Positions 9,686 to 18,586 of a DNA stretch of 51,238 nt are shown here, one piece after another. How positions within the stretch are numbered: position 1 is the first letter of the stretch; the number at the start of each line of letters is the position of its first letter. A program made the position numbers and the translations under genes. The notes beneath the pieces were generated by a model, which saw only the letters and a list, made by a program, of their open reading frames with translations, had not been told where the DNA came from and ran no database searches. The DNA comes from Chloroflexota bacterium. GTDB taxonomy: Bacteria > Chloroflexota > Anaerolineae > Aggregatilineales > Phototrophicaceae. Location: NCBI GenBank assembly GCA_026706395.1, contig JAPOYU010000054.1, positions 1-51,238 on the forward strand. Direction: 5' to 3'.

Positions 9686-11047
9686 ATGCGCTTCAGGCAG
9701 GCATTTAACTTGGCGCGCGGGGATGTCGTCGCTTTCATCGGCGCGGGCGGCAAAACATCGCTGATGGTCAGCCTGGGCTATGAGCTGGCTGAAGCTGGCT
9801 GGCGCGTATTAGCCACGACAACAACTACGCTCTCGACGGATCAGTTGGACCTGTTCCCGCGCGCAATGTCCTCCGGCGCCGACCCGCGTTCGATCTCGCA
9901 AGCGCTTACGGAGCATCAATTTGTCCTGCTGCATGAGCAGATTCGCAGCGGGCATGTTTACGGTCCCGCCGTTGAATGGACCCGACGCCTGCTCGATAGC
10001 GTCGACTCGGATATCTTGCTGGTTGAAGCGGACGACTCGGCCGGCCTGCCTTTCAAAGCGCCGCGAGCCGATGAACCGCGCGTGCCGCCCGAGGCGTCGC
10101 TGGTCATCTCGGTGGCATCCTTGCGCGCGCTGGGCTTGCCGCTGGATAGCGAGCACGTCTACAATCCGGCGGCGATGATCGAGCGCTACGGCTTCGTCGA
10201 GAACAGCCCGATCAAATCGCCCTGGCTGGCGCAGGTCATGCGTGACGAGGAATTGGGCTTGCGAGGCGTCCCGCCTGGCGCGCGCGTCATCACTTTCTTG
10301 AACGAAACGCCGAAGCGCGGATTCATGCGCGGGCGCGCCCGCATGATCGCTCGTCTCAGCTTGCAGAGCAAGCGCATCAGCGCGGTCGCCCTGGGCTCCA
10401 TTCGCGGCGCCGAGCCTGTTTTCGAGCTGCAGCGCTCGCTTGGCGCGCTGGTGCTGGCCACGGGCCAGTCGCCTTGCCGGGACAGCGGCGGCATGCTGAA
10501 GCCGGGCGCTGGCGGCCGCGCAGCCCTTGCCCACGTTGCCGAGAAAGCGCTGCGCGCGCGTATTGATCATATCCGCGTGGTCACCGGCGCGCGGGCGGTT
10601 GAGGCGCGCGCCGCCGTCAGGCACACGGGCCTCAAGACGGTCCATGACCAGGCTTTTCAGTCCGGCGGCGCCGTATCCGCGTTGAAAGCCGGGCTGCGTT
10701 CGCTGCCGGAGCATGTGGCCGCGGCGCTGATTCTGCCCGGCGACCAGTCTCGCTTGCAGCCGCGCGTGATATACCATATCCTGGCGGCTTACGCTCGCGG
10801 CGACGGCGAATTCATCGTACCACGATTTGGGGCCCGCTGCGGCTATCCGGTCCTGATCGGTCGCCGATTCTGGCGCGACCTCGTAAACATGCCGCGCCAT
10901 AGCGATGTCCGCGCGATCGTGCAGCGCTTTCAAGCCGATGTCCGCTTTCATGAAGTCGACACGGATACCATCTTCCACGATGTCAACAGCCTGCTCATGG
11001 GTGGGCTGAGACGGCGCGGCGCGCGCGTCAGGAACCAGGGCGGCTAA
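9686..11047 (+). CDS. YqeC-like selenium/molybdenum hydroxylase accessory protein fused to a MocA-like nucleotidyltransferase
   Basis: A 453-residue two-domain protein. Residues ~1-245 are YqeC-like: a P-loop FIGAGGKTSLM near residue 15, the LATTTTTLSTDQ segment and LLVEADDSAGLPFKAP. Residues ~255-450 resemble MocA/MobA transferases: VLATGQSPCRDSGG then MLKP stands where LAAGxSxRMGxxKLLxP is expected, followed by VVTGARA, ILPGDQSRLQ and CGYPVLIGRRFW. The signature loop is clearly altered. The ATG at 9686 has GAGGAAG five bases upstream. It probably matures the pterin cofactor of the hydroxylase just upstream, perhaps by cytidylylation or sulfur/selenium handling. Its stop overlaps the convergent channel gene by four bases. 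Confidence 0.82.
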   Translation: MRFRQAFNLARGDVVAFIGAGGKTSLMVSLGYELAEAGWRVLATTTTTLSTDQLDLFPRAMSSGADPRSISQALTEHQFVLLHEQIRSGHVYGPAVEWTRRLLDSVDSDILLVEADDSAGLPFKAPRADEPRVPPEASLVISVASLRALGLPLDSEHVYNPAAMIERYGFVENSPIKSPWLAQVMRDEELGLRGVPPGARVITFLNETPKRGFMRGRARMIARLSLQSKRISAVALGSIRGAEPVFELQRSLGALVLATGQSPCRDSGGMLKPGAGGRAALAHVAEKALRARIDHIRVVTGARAVEARAAVRHTGLKTVHDQAFQSGGAVSALKAGLRSLPEHVAAALILPGDQSRLQPRVIYHILAAYARGDGEFIVPRFGARCGYPVLIGRRFWRDLVNMPRHSDVRAIVQRFQADVRFHEVDTDTIFHDVNSLLMGGLRRRGARVRNQGG

Positions 11048-13116
11048 CCGCGGTCTTGCTGCTGAATCAACTCTCGGATCATGTCGCGCGTCCAGGATCC
11101 GGTGGCGGTGGCGTCCACCTGCACGCGCAGGGTGGCGGGCCGCTTGTCCACATGCCCGCTGGCCTCCGCCCGCATTTCATCGAAGTATTCCATCGGCGTG
11201 ATTACAATGAGAACCTCATGCGGCCGCAGGCGATGATCCGGCGGCGGCGTATACAGGAATTCTCTGCGATTGGCTCGGCGAATTCCGACCACCCCGGCTC
11301 GGTAACGTATGGACAGGGACAAGTCCTTGATCGTCTTGCCGATCCAGGGCGAGTCATCTTCCATGTAGAGCTCGGCCGTTTCTAAACCGGTGATCTCGTT
11401 ATAAAGCACATGCTGCAAAAAGTCCGCGATCTCGGGCCGGGTGGTGCACAATAACACGAATTGGGCGGCGACGTGAAAGGGGCTGACGACGCGATCCGCG
11501 CCCGAACGCTGAAGTTTCTCGATCATATCGTCCGTTGTAGCGGTGACAGCCACGAGCAGCGATTTGCTGATGCTGCGCGCCGAGAGAACAGCGAGCACCG
11601 CCGCCGCCTTGTCCTGAATTGAAATCATGATCGCCTGCGCCCGCTGGATGCCGGCTTTCTTCAAGGTCGATTCCATGGCCGGGTCGCCATGAATCACGCG
11701 GAACCCGCGTTCCAGCCATTGCGCCGTCAAGCCCTCATCGTCGCTGAGCAAGACGAAGGGACGCGCTGGATCGAGAAAGCGGACGGCGCTCCGAATAATG
11801 TGGTCGTTGCCGCATATTACAAAATGCTTGGACATGGCGCTTATGGTGATTTCGCTCTCCTCCAGCGTGTAGGCATGGGCCAGGCGTTTGGATTCGCGCG
11901 CTTGTATCAAGCGCTGGTAGCTGGCGAAGCGCATCTCGTCCCGCCCTTGGGGCCGACATTCCCGCTGCAAAACGGGGACCATTGGACCGGGCGCTACCGC
12001 CAAGAGAATCTCGTCTTCTTGCAGTCTGCGCCCGGGTCCAGGCGCGTGCGCAAAATCACCCGTGTCTAGCCTGATGCCCAGGATGCCGGCATCACATCGC
12101 TGCCGCAGTTCAAGATCAATGATGCGCTTGCCGATCCAAGGCGAATCGTCGCCCAGTTCCAATTGCGTGATCTGATGGAGCGTGTCCTGCTCGAATAGGA
12201 TGCTATAGAAAAATTCATTCACCGCCGGGCGCAAGGTGGCGCTATTCAGGAATTGCGCCGCCACCTCATAGGGCGCCAGGACGACATTTGCGCCCGCTTT
12301 GATCATCTTGAGCCTAAGGTATTCTTCGACGGCAGCCGCTGTTACATACAGACGCGGATTCAAATTACGGGCTGTCAAGACGGTCAGCAAACTCTCAGTA
12401 TCCTGGTTGAGCATGACCATGATGGCTTTGGCGCGGGCGACGCCAGCGGCCGACAGATCATCATCATCCGTCGGGTCGCCATCTATCACTAGAATGCCGG
12501 CGCTGCGCAAGTGCTCCGCATATTCAGCATCATCGGTAATGACGACAAGCAGGTCCAGCAAAGTCGAATGCTCGACGAAATTGTCGTGATATAGAATGAA
12601 CAGTCGATGCGCGAGACGCCGCCGAGCCGGGTTTCTCCCACTCTTGTTGCCGCCCAGAATCCATTTGAGGCGCCTGGCAATGGGTCTGAACAGGCGTTCG
12701 CGGTGCAGATTGCGCCGGATTTCCGCGCCCTGCAGAATATAGCCAATCGTCTTATCCACCATTTCACCCGAGCCGCAGATGATGTAGTGCTTGCTCAGCA
12801 GGCTGATCTTATGCCGCGTCTTGTGCAATCGCCGGCGAGTCATGGCTTCCGAGCTGAAAAGCAAAGCGAATGAGGACGACAAGAAGAAGAGCAGGGCGCT
12901 CATGCCGGCGCCGACCAGACCGAGCGTGAACAGTTTCCCGAGCGCGGTCTTGGGCGTTAAATCGCCATAGCCAATTGTGGTGAGGGTGATGATCGTCACA
13001 TAGATCGCGTCAAATACCGACATGCCTTCTATCACGGCGAAACCGGCGATGCCGATCGGCACGACAATGAAAATGAGAATCGCGGCTGCGCGGAATTGCC
13101 TGCGCACATCGTTCAC
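11044..13116 (-). CDS. Two-TM potassium channel with tandem RCK (TrkA-N/TrkA-C) domains
   Basis: A 690-residue channel. TM1 spans residues ~10-30, the pore loop carries the selectivity filter TTIGYGDL, and TM2 (~60-90) follows. Then come two RCK units: TrkA-N1 starting at HYIICGSGEMVDKTI, TrkA-C1 at LELGDDSPWIGKRI, TrkA-N2 at HFVICGNDHIIRSAV, and TrkA-C2 at LYMEDDSPWIGKTI. Tandem RCKs on one chain resemble Geobacter GsuK; MthK-type channels have one. TrkA-N1 holds a basic insertion of roughly 60 residues around LFRPIARRLKWILGG. A ligand (nucleotide or Ca2+) probably gates it. The gene is transcribed towards yqeC-mocA and ends inside its stop. Confidence 0.9.
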   Translation of the reverse strand: MNDVRRQFRAAAILIFIVVPIGIAGFAVIEGMSVFDAIYVTIITLTTIGYGDLTPKTALGKLFTLGLVGAGMSALLFFLSSSFALLFSSEAMTRRRLHKTRHKISLLSKHYIICGSGEMVDKTIGYILQGAEIRRNLHRERLFRPIARRLKWILGGNKSGRNPARRRLAHRLFILYHDNFVEHSTLLDLLVVITDDAEYAEHLRSAGILVIDGDPTDDDDLSAAGVARAKAIMVMLNQDTESLLTVLTARNLNPRLYVTAAAVEEYLRLKMIKAGANVVLAPYEVAAQFLNSATLRPAVNEFFYSILFEQDTLHQITQLELGDDSPWIGKRIIDLELRQRCDAGILGIRLDTGDFAHAPGPGRRLQEDEILLAVAPGPMVPVLQRECRPQGRDEMRFASYQRLIQARESKRLAHAYTLEESEITISAMSKHFVICGNDHIIRSAVRFLDPARPFVLLSDDEGLTAQWLERGFRVIHGDPAMESTLKKAGIQRAQAIMISIQDKAAAVLAVLSARSISKSLLVAVTATTDDMIEKLQRSGADRVVSPFHVAAQFVLLCTTRPEIADFLQHVLYNEITGLETAELYMEDDSPWIGKTIKDLSLSIRYRAGVVGIRRANRREFLYTPPPDHRLRPHEVLIVITPMEYFDEMRAEASGHVDKRPATLRVQVDATATGSWTRDMIRELIQQQDRG

Positions 13117-13156
13117 AAATTGGGTCCCAGACTATGAGGGCGCCTGCGCTCTGCTC

Positions 13157-13186
13157 ATTATATCGGAGAACCTAGTCTTGTGATAA
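13157..13186 (-). promoter_or_regulatory. Putative promoter of the potassium channel gene
   Basis: On the minus strand a perfect TATAAT (13162-13157) lies about 40 bases before the channel ATG. TTATCA, four matches to TTGACA, lies 18 bases further upstream. The gap to the divergent phosphorylase gene is the natural place for a promoter. This is a match by eye only. Confidence 0.5.
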
Positions 13187-13308
13187 TATGGCTTTACGGG
13201 AGGCCGCGCAATCGCTTCAAGGCGCTCGTCGCCGGCGATGCAAAGCCGAAGGCGGGAAAGCCAGTTCTGCCGCCCGCTTCGTTTGCGGGAAGCGAGAGGG
13301 GACATCGC

Positions 13309-14148
13309 TTGTACACACGTGAAGATTATCAACGCGCCGCCAAACTTGTACAGTCTCGCATCAGGCGGCCGCCGACAGTCGGACTGGTCCTGGGCTCCGG
13401 CTTGGGCGCGCTGGCGGACGAGCTTGGCGACCGCATCGTCATTCCCTATGAAGAGATTCCGGGCTGGCCGCGAGCGACGGTGGAGGGCCATCAAGGCAAC
13501 CTGGTGATCGGCGAGCTGGAAGGGCAGATCGTCGCCGCTCAGCAAGGACGCGCTCATTTCTACGAAGGCTACTCGCTGCAGGAGGTCACCTTTCCCATTC
13601 GCGTGATGAAGGAGATGGGAATCCATACCCTGCTGTTGAGCAATGCCGCCGGCGGGGTAAACCCAAGCTATCAAGTAGGCGATTTGATGCTGCTCGAAGA
13701 TCACATCAATATGCTCGGCTTGGCCGGCGCCAATCCCCTGATGGGACCCAACGACGAAGAACTCGGCCTGCGCTTTGTCGGCATGGCGCAAGCCTATGAC
13801 CGAGCTCTGCGGCAGCGCGCTCTGGCTGTCGCTGACGAGCACGCTATTCCCTTGCGCAGCGGCGTCTACTTTGGCTTGTCGGGCCCCTTCTTCGAGACGC
13901 CGGCCGAGATTCGCATGATACGCGCCTTGGGCGGCGACGCGGTGGGCATGTCAACCGTAAACGAAGTGCTGGTGGCGCGCCACGCCGGTATGCGCGTCCT
14001 GGCTTGCTCCGGCATTACCAACCGCGCCATTGACGAGGTGGACACCGAGCTGGAAACCAACCATGAGGAGGTCCTGGAAGCCGGCGCGATTGTTGCTCCC
14101 CGCTTGATCACTGTGTTGAAAGGCCTGCTCAGCAATCTTCCCGCATGA
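13309..14148 (+). CDS. Purine nucleoside phosphorylase (trimeric, class I)
   Basis: A 279-residue enzyme that splits inosine/guanosine-type nucleosides with phosphate. Visible blocks are GLVLGSGLGAL (phosphate loop), VEGHQGNLVIG, GRAHFYEGYS, NAAGGVNPSYQ, GPFFETPAEIR, VGMSTVNEVLVARH and the C-terminal NHEEVLEAG, in normal order. I chose the TTG at 13309, which has GAGAGGGG six bases upstream and gives the usual family length. A GTG at 13180 would add 43 residues of basic, low-information sequence. With the molybdenum hydroxylase and the SsnA-like deaminase upstream it fits purine salvage or breakdown, though it is not in the same operon. Confidence 0.92.
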   Translation: MYTREDYQRAAKLVQSRIRRPPTVGLVLGSGLGALADELGDRIVIPYEEIPGWPRATVEGHQGNLVIGELEGQIVAAQQGRAHFYEGYSLQEVTFPIRVMKEMGIHTLLLSNAAGGVNPSYQVGDLMLLEDHINMLGLAGANPLMGPNDEELGLRFVGMAQAYDRALRQRALAVADEHAIPLRSGVYFGLSGPFFETPAEIRMIRALGGDAVGMSTVNEVLVARHAGMRVLACSGITNRAIDEVDTELETNHEEVLEAGAIVAPRLITVLKGLLSNLPA

Positions 14149-14936
14149 CGGCATTTATCGCGCTCCTTGACCAGGTTGCCATCGGCATCTATTTCTTGAT
14201 CGCCGCGGGCATCTTGTTCGCCTTAAGGCGCTATATCGTTCATGGAGAGGAGCTCCGTTCTTCGTACTTCGAGCTCGAGCGCGAACTCTCGCGCTATCGG
14301 CGGACGAACGCCGTCACCGCTATGATTTTCCTGTCGGAGTTGGCGCTAATCGTCGTTGGCGTTCAATTGGTCGTCGTGCCGGAATTGCTGCAAGATCGGC
14401 AGATACAAGCGCTCCTCAATGACGCTCGCGCCGATGATGGCGTCTTCCGCACGCCTGTGCCGGGTCCGCCCGCGTCTGATCTGGGCATTGATCCGGTCGC
14501 GTTGCCGCGCTCGGCCGCAGCCGCCAACCAGATCCAAGCCACGCCCGCGCCAACGCCCACGCCCGTCGGCACGATCATCCCCTCCGATCCGCCCCTCGGC
14601 TGCGACCAGCCGGAAGCCCAATTGCTGATTCCGGGCAACGGCATGCGCGTATTTCAGCCGATACCGGTTATCGGCACGGTGTACGCCGATCAGTTTTCCT
14701 ACGCCTCCATCGAAATCAACGGACCCAGCACCCTGGGCGCCTTTCAAGTGATTGATGAACAGCATGTCGAGGTGCGCGAGCTGGCCGAATTCGGGCAATT
14801 TGTGCCCGCGGCTTACGAAGCCGGCGAGTATGAATTCCGTCTGATGGTCTTCGATATTACCAATGCGCTAAAGGCATCCTGCCTCGTTCACATCTATATC
14901 TCCGAGCCGCTGCCGACGCTGACGCCCGTGCGCTAA
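14145..14936 (+). CDS. Two-TM membrane protein with Thr/Pro linker and extracytoplasmic domain
   Basis: A 263-residue protein I cannot assign to a named family. TM1 is at residues ~8-28 and TM2 at ~58-80, separated by a charged cytoplasmic-type stretch. A linker rich in Ala, Thr and Pro (TPAPTPTPVG) near residue 135 leads to a C-terminal beta-rich domain of about 110 residues with two cysteines (LGCDQPEAQ and ASCLVHIYI) that could form a disulfide outside the cell. Its ATG overlaps the phosphorylase stop (ATGA), so they are co-translated, but no functional link is evident. Such Thr/Pro linkers are common in Chloroflexota surface proteins. Confidence 0.65.
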   Translation: MTAFIALLDQVAIGIYFLIAAGILFALRRYIVHGEELRSSYFELERELSRYRRTNAVTAMIFLSELALIVVGVQLVVVPELLQDRQIQALLNDARADDGVFRTPVPGPPASDLGIDPVALPRSAAAANQIQATPAPTPTPVGTIIPSDPPLGCDQPEAQLLIPGNGMRVFQPIPVIGTVYADQFSYASIEINGPSTLGAFQVIDEQHVEVRELAEFGQFVPAAYEAGEYEFRLMVFDITNALKASCLVHIYISEPLPTLTPVR

Positions 14937-15021
14937 AGACCGCCTCTCGTCTTATGGACAAGCTGCCCTTGCCGGAGCAGGTCCACTTCAGAAGATGTCT
15001 GTAAAGCGGGGGATTCTCAGC

Positions 15022-16194
15022 TTAGGAATGGATATCGCGCGCTCGGTTATTGACGCGGCGGCGCCAACGGCGTGAACGCGAACGCCACTTGGCGATGCGA
15101 TATTGGACGTGTCGGCGCTGCCGGTTGAGGAGCGAGCCCTGCTGCTCGCTTGGTTTAGGGATGCCCCAACGAATCACCATAGAGGCCCAGGTTAAGCCGC
15201 CGCCGAAACCGACCAGGACGATGTGATCGCGGTTTTGAATCCGCTTCTCTTCGATGGCTTCGCAAAGCGCTATGGGGATGGAAGCGGCCGAGGTATTGCC
15301 ATAGCGCTCAAGATTGCTCATGAACTTGTCGATGTCGATGCCAAGTTTGCGCGCGGCCGCCTGCAATATGCGCAGATTCGCCTGATGAGGAATCACCAAG
15401 TTGATATCTTCAACCGTTATGCCAGCCAGTTTGCAGGCTTGGTCGACGCTTTCGCTGACGACCCGGGTGGCAAACTTGAAGACCTCCCCGCCGGCCATAT
15501 ACATCTTGTACAGTTTGTAGCCATTGGCGCCGGCGCGCGACTGATTGGCGTCGATGCTGCCGACGCTCGGGATCGCCAGCAGGTCGCCGCCAGCGCCATC
15601 TGAGCGCAGCACGCTGGAAAGCACGCCGCCTGGCGTCGCGTCCGCTTGCAAAACCACCGCGCCGGCGCCGTCGCCGAATAAGATGCAGGTGCTTCGATCT
15701 TGCCAGTCCAAAATGCGGCTCATGGTTTCGGCGCCGATGACGAGCGCGGAATCGATCGAGCCGGCGCGGATGGAATCGGCGGCCATATTCATAGCGTACA
15801 CAAAGCCGGAGCAAGCCGCGCTGAGATCGAAGGCGCCGGCGTCGTGCGCGTTGAGCCAATCCTGCACCAGGCTGGCTGTGCTGGGGAAAATATTCTCAGG
15901 CGTGGATGTGGCTACCACGATCAGGTCGAGATCCGTCGGCAAAATGTCGGCCACTTCCAGCGCTTGCTGCGCGGCCAGGTAAGCAAGCGTCGCCGTTGAT
16001 TCGCTCTCGTTGGCGATGTAGCGTTGCTTGATGCCGCTGCGCGCGTAAATCCAATCGTCGCTGGTATCGACAAAGGCGGAAATATCATCGTTGGTCATGG
16101 CTCTTTCCGGCAGCGCCATGCCCCAGCCGATGACGTGCGCGTGACGCGCCGCCGTATCGGAGTTCGCCTTGCCGCTCCTATTGAACGTAGCCAT
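15022..16194 (-). CDS. fabH: 3-oxoacyl-ACP synthase III (FabH family)
   Basis: A 390-residue ketoacyl synthase III, which condenses acetyl-CoA (or a branched primer) with malonyl-ACP to start fatty acid synthesis. The catalytic triad is visible: Cys in LSAACSGFVYAM, His in IPHQANLRI and Asn in YGNTSAASIP. GFGGGLTWASMVIRW ends the normal fold. About 45 further residues follow, strongly basic (RQRRHVQYRIAKWRSRSRRW), which ordinary FabH (about 320-330 residues) lacks. I start at the ATG 16194, overlapping the fabF 3' end by 17 bases; a TTG at 16212 in frame is possible. It is translated right after fabF. Confidence 0.9.
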   Translation of the reverse strand: MATFNRSGKANSDTAARHAHVIGWGMALPERAMTNDDISAFVDTSDDWIYARSGIKQRYIANESESTATLAYLAAQQALEVADILPTDLDLIVVATSTPENIFPSTASLVQDWLNAHDAGAFDLSAACSGFVYAMNMAADSIRAGSIDSALVIGAETMSRILDWQDRSTCILFGDGAGAVVLQADATPGGVLSSVLRSDGAGGDLLAIPSVGSIDANQSRAGANGYKLYKMYMAGGEVFKFATRVVSESVDQACKLAGITVEDINLVIPHQANLRILQAAARKLGIDIDKFMSNLERYGNTSAASIPIALCEAIEEKRIQNRDHIVLVGFGGGLTWASMVIRWGIPKPSEQQGSLLNRQRRHVQYRIAKWRSRSRRWRRRVNNRARDIHS

Positions 16195-17434
16195 TGTCTC
16201 GATACTCGCCAAAAATTACGACCGCGTTATGTCCGCCGAATCCGAAAGCGTTCGACATGGCGTAACGCACCTCGCGCGGGCGGCCCGCTCCGGGCACATA
16301 ATCCAGATCGCAAGTGGGATCCGGCTCTTGCAGATGAATGGTGGGCGGGATGAAATTCTCGCGGATCGCCATAATTGAAAAGATCGCTTCGATAGCGGCG
16401 CCGCCCCCCAGCAGGTGACCGGTCATGGACTTCGTCGAACTCACGGGAATCTCGTAAGCCGTCTCGCCCAGCGCGCGCTTCAGGGCGTTCGTCTCCGCGG
16501 TGTCATTCAAGGGCGTGCTCGTTCCGTGAGCGTTAATATAGTTGATAGCGCCGGCCTCCAGCTCGGCGTCGCGCAGCGCAAACTCGACCGCCTTGGCCGC
16601 GCCCTCGCCATTTTCCATCGGCGCGGTAATATGATGCGCGTCTGATGTATGCCCGTATCCCAGGAGCTCCGCGTATAGGGGCGCTCCCCGGTCTAAGGCC
16701 TGCTCGAGCTCTTCCAGGATCAGAACGCCGGCGCCCTCTCCCGGAACGAACCCATCCCGGTTCATGTCAAAGGGGCGCGAAGCCGTTTCCGGGTCATCGT
16801 TGCGGCTGAGGGCGGTCATATTGTTAAAGCCGGCCACAGTCAGCGGGACGATCGCCGCTTCCGACGCGCCGGCAATCATGGCGGTCGCGTCGCCGCGCCG
16901 GATGATGTGCATGGCTTCGCCAATGGCATTGTTGCCCGAGGCGCAAGCGGTGACGATACAGTGGTTGGGTCCGCGCAGATTGTATGCCAGCGAAATCGTG
17001 CCCGAACAACTGTCGCTCAGAATCTTGGGGATGGCCATCGGCTTTATCCCGCGGTGGCCGCGTTTGTCAATGCCTTGCTGCGATTCGACGAAGGAATTGA
17101 TCCCGCCAACGCCGGTGCCGATGATGCAGCCGACATCGTACATATTGTCTTGCGCGATTCTTAAGCCGCTGTCTTCCATCGCTTGACGGCTGGCTTCCAG
17201 CGCGAATTGTGCGACGCGGTCCATCCGGCGCGCTTCTTTCCGGCCGAAGAGGGCCTCCGGGTCAAAATCTTTGACCTCGCCCGCCAATTGATTTTGGGTC
17301 AGCTGGCGGTCATAGCGGGTGATGAATCCGATGCCGTTCAGGCCCGCCGCCGCATTTGACCAGGCCTCGGCGACGCTATTGCCGATGGGACAGACGATGC
17401 CCATCCCCGTCACGACGATACGCTTTCTATTCAA
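16178..17434 (-). CDS. fabF: 3-oxoacyl-ACP synthase II
   Basis: A 418-residue elongating ketoacyl-ACP synthase. The active-site Cys is in IVTACASGNNAIGEA, and the two histidines are in INAHGTSTPLND and STKSMTGHLLGGG; NAFGFGGHNAVV closes the fold. I chose the TTG at 17434: GGAGGG sits just upstream and the protein then begins LNRKRIVVTGMG, as FabF normally does. An ATG at 17455 and one at 17494 are in frame; the latter lies upstream of a likely -10 element on this strand (TACAAT, 17485-17480). No acpP or fabD is adjacent, so the rest of the fatty acid machinery is elsewhere. Confidence 0.93.
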   Translation of the reverse strand: MNRKRIVVTGMGIVCPIGNSVAEAWSNAAAGLNGIGFITRYDRQLTQNQLAGEVKDFDPEALFGRKEARRMDRVAQFALEASRQAMEDSGLRIAQDNMYDVGCIIGTGVGGINSFVESQQGIDKRGHRGIKPMAIPKILSDSCSGTISLAYNLRGPNHCIVTACASGNNAIGEAMHIIRRGDATAMIAGASEAAIVPLTVAGFNNMTALSRNDDPETASRPFDMNRDGFVPGEGAGVLILEELEQALDRGAPLYAELLGYGHTSDAHHITAPMENGEGAAKAVEFALRDAELEAGAINYINAHGTSTPLNDTAETNALKRALGETAYEIPVSSTKSMTGHLLGGGAAIEAIFSIMAIRENFIPPTIHLQEPDPTCDLDYVPGAGRPREVRYAMSNAFGFGGHNAVVIFGEYRDNGYVQ

Positions 17435-17509
17435 AACGCCCTCCGAACCGCCCATTCGCGCGTCGCTCGCCTTCCACTCATTGTAACACGGCACGCGCCT
17501 GGCAGTTGC

Positions 17510-17538
17510 TTTACAGGCGGCGCGTAGCGTCCTATAAT
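17510..17538 (+). promoter_or_regulatory. Sigma-70-type promoter of the epimerase/GNAT/proC genes
   Basis: TTTACA (17510-17515; five of six matches to TTGACA), a 17-base spacer and a perfect TATAAT (17533-17538) lie about 70 bases before the GTG at 17611. This is one of the best promoter matches in the window. It is divergent from fabF. Confidence 0.65.
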
Positions 17539-17610
17539 AGCGCCTCTACTCTCCCCGATTGAAGACTGGGCGGCAGCGGCAATCGAGTCGCGGGAAAGCG
17601 GCGAGACGCG

Positions 17611-18570
17611 GTGATTTTGATAACGGGCGCGACAGGCTTGGTGGGGCGTCACCTGGTAAACCGCTTGATGAGAGAAGCTGTGCCCACTCGCGTGCTGCTG
17701 CCCGAAAGGCAGGTGCGGCGCCCGCCCTGGAATATGTCCGATCCGCAGGCGCCCGAGATCCTCACGGGCAACGTCCTGGACGAGGAAGCCCTCTTTCGCG
17801 CGGTAAGCGGCTGCCACGCCGTAATCCATTTGGAAAACGCCCAATGGTGGGGCCGACGGCGCGATCTGGAACGAGTCGAGCTGGCCGGCGCTCGCGCCCT
17901 GGCCGCGGTTGCGCGGGCGGCGCGCGTCGGGCGCATCATCACGCTTAGCCACTTGGGAGCGGCGCCTTCGTCCGCCTACACCTTGCATCGCGCGAAGGGC
18001 GAGGTTGAGGACCTGCTGCGAAACAGCGGCGTCGCCTATACGATCATTCGAAGCGGCATCGTCTTCGCGCCGGATGACGCCTTTGTCAATCACGTCGCCA
18101 GCATGCTGCGGATAAACCCGGCTTTTTTCTTGATGCCGGGTCATGGCGAGATCGTCCTGCATCCCATCTATATTGACGACCTGGTAGAAGCCATATATCG
18201 TAGTCTCGACCGCATACGGCTGGTGGATGCAACGGTCGAGATTGGCGGTCCGGAATATCTGTCGCTGCGGGATCTGATTCTAACGGTCATGCGCGTGACC
18301 GGTATGCGGCGCCCGATTATTGGCGTGCCGCCTTATTTCTTGCGTTGGGTCACCGCCGTTTACAGCCGGGTATTGCCGCGTTCGCTGATGACCGGGCAAT
18401 GGCTGGACATTTTGGCCGCCAACCGCACCGCGCCCTTGGGCAGCGCCTATGATCACTTTGGATTCCAGCCGCGGCGTTTCGAAGACGCCTTGCTGCGTTA
18501 CTTGCCGGAACGCGCTCATCTGTTTGAGTCCGCGCGCGCTTCTTTCCGGCCGCGGCCGCGGCGCTTCTGA
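17611..18570 (+). CDS. NAD(P)-binding epimerase-like protein (atypical SDR, NDUFA9-like)
   Basis: A 319-residue Rossmann protein. The N-terminal ILITGATGLVGRHLV has the TGxxGxxG nucleotide loop. The classic YxxxK is not intact: TLHRAKGEVEDLL occupies that place, as in atypical SDRs of the NmrA/NDUFA9 sort, which may bind NAD(P) without catalysis. HPIYIDDLVEAI is the usual late motif of this group. The start is GTG at 17611, directly before the first strand; no convincing Shine-Dalgarno is visible. Followed within 16 bases by a GNAT gene and then proC in the same direction. A function beyond NAD(P) binding cannot be assigned. Confidence 0.75.
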   Translation: MILITGATGLVGRHLVNRLMREAVPTRVLLPERQVRRPPWNMSDPQAPEILTGNVLDEEALFRAVSGCHAVIHLENAQWWGRRRDLERVELAGARALAAVARAARVGRIITLSHLGAAPSSAYTLHRAKGEVEDLLRNSGVAYTIIRSGIVFAPDDAFVNHVASMLRINPAFFLMPGHGEIVLHPIYIDDLVEAIYRSLDRIRLVDATVEIGGPEYLSLRDLILTVMRVTGMRRPIIGVPPYFLRWVTAVYSRVLPRSLMTGQWLDILAANRTAPLGSAYDHFGFQPRRFEDALLRYLPERAHLFESARASFRPRPRRF

Positions 18571-18586
18571 CCAGCAGGATCAACCT

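Noticed and set aside
13179..13196. Third Rex-like site before the phosphorylase gene
   Set aside because: It begins TTGTGA but the right half-site is missing (GGCTTT in place of TTCACAA).
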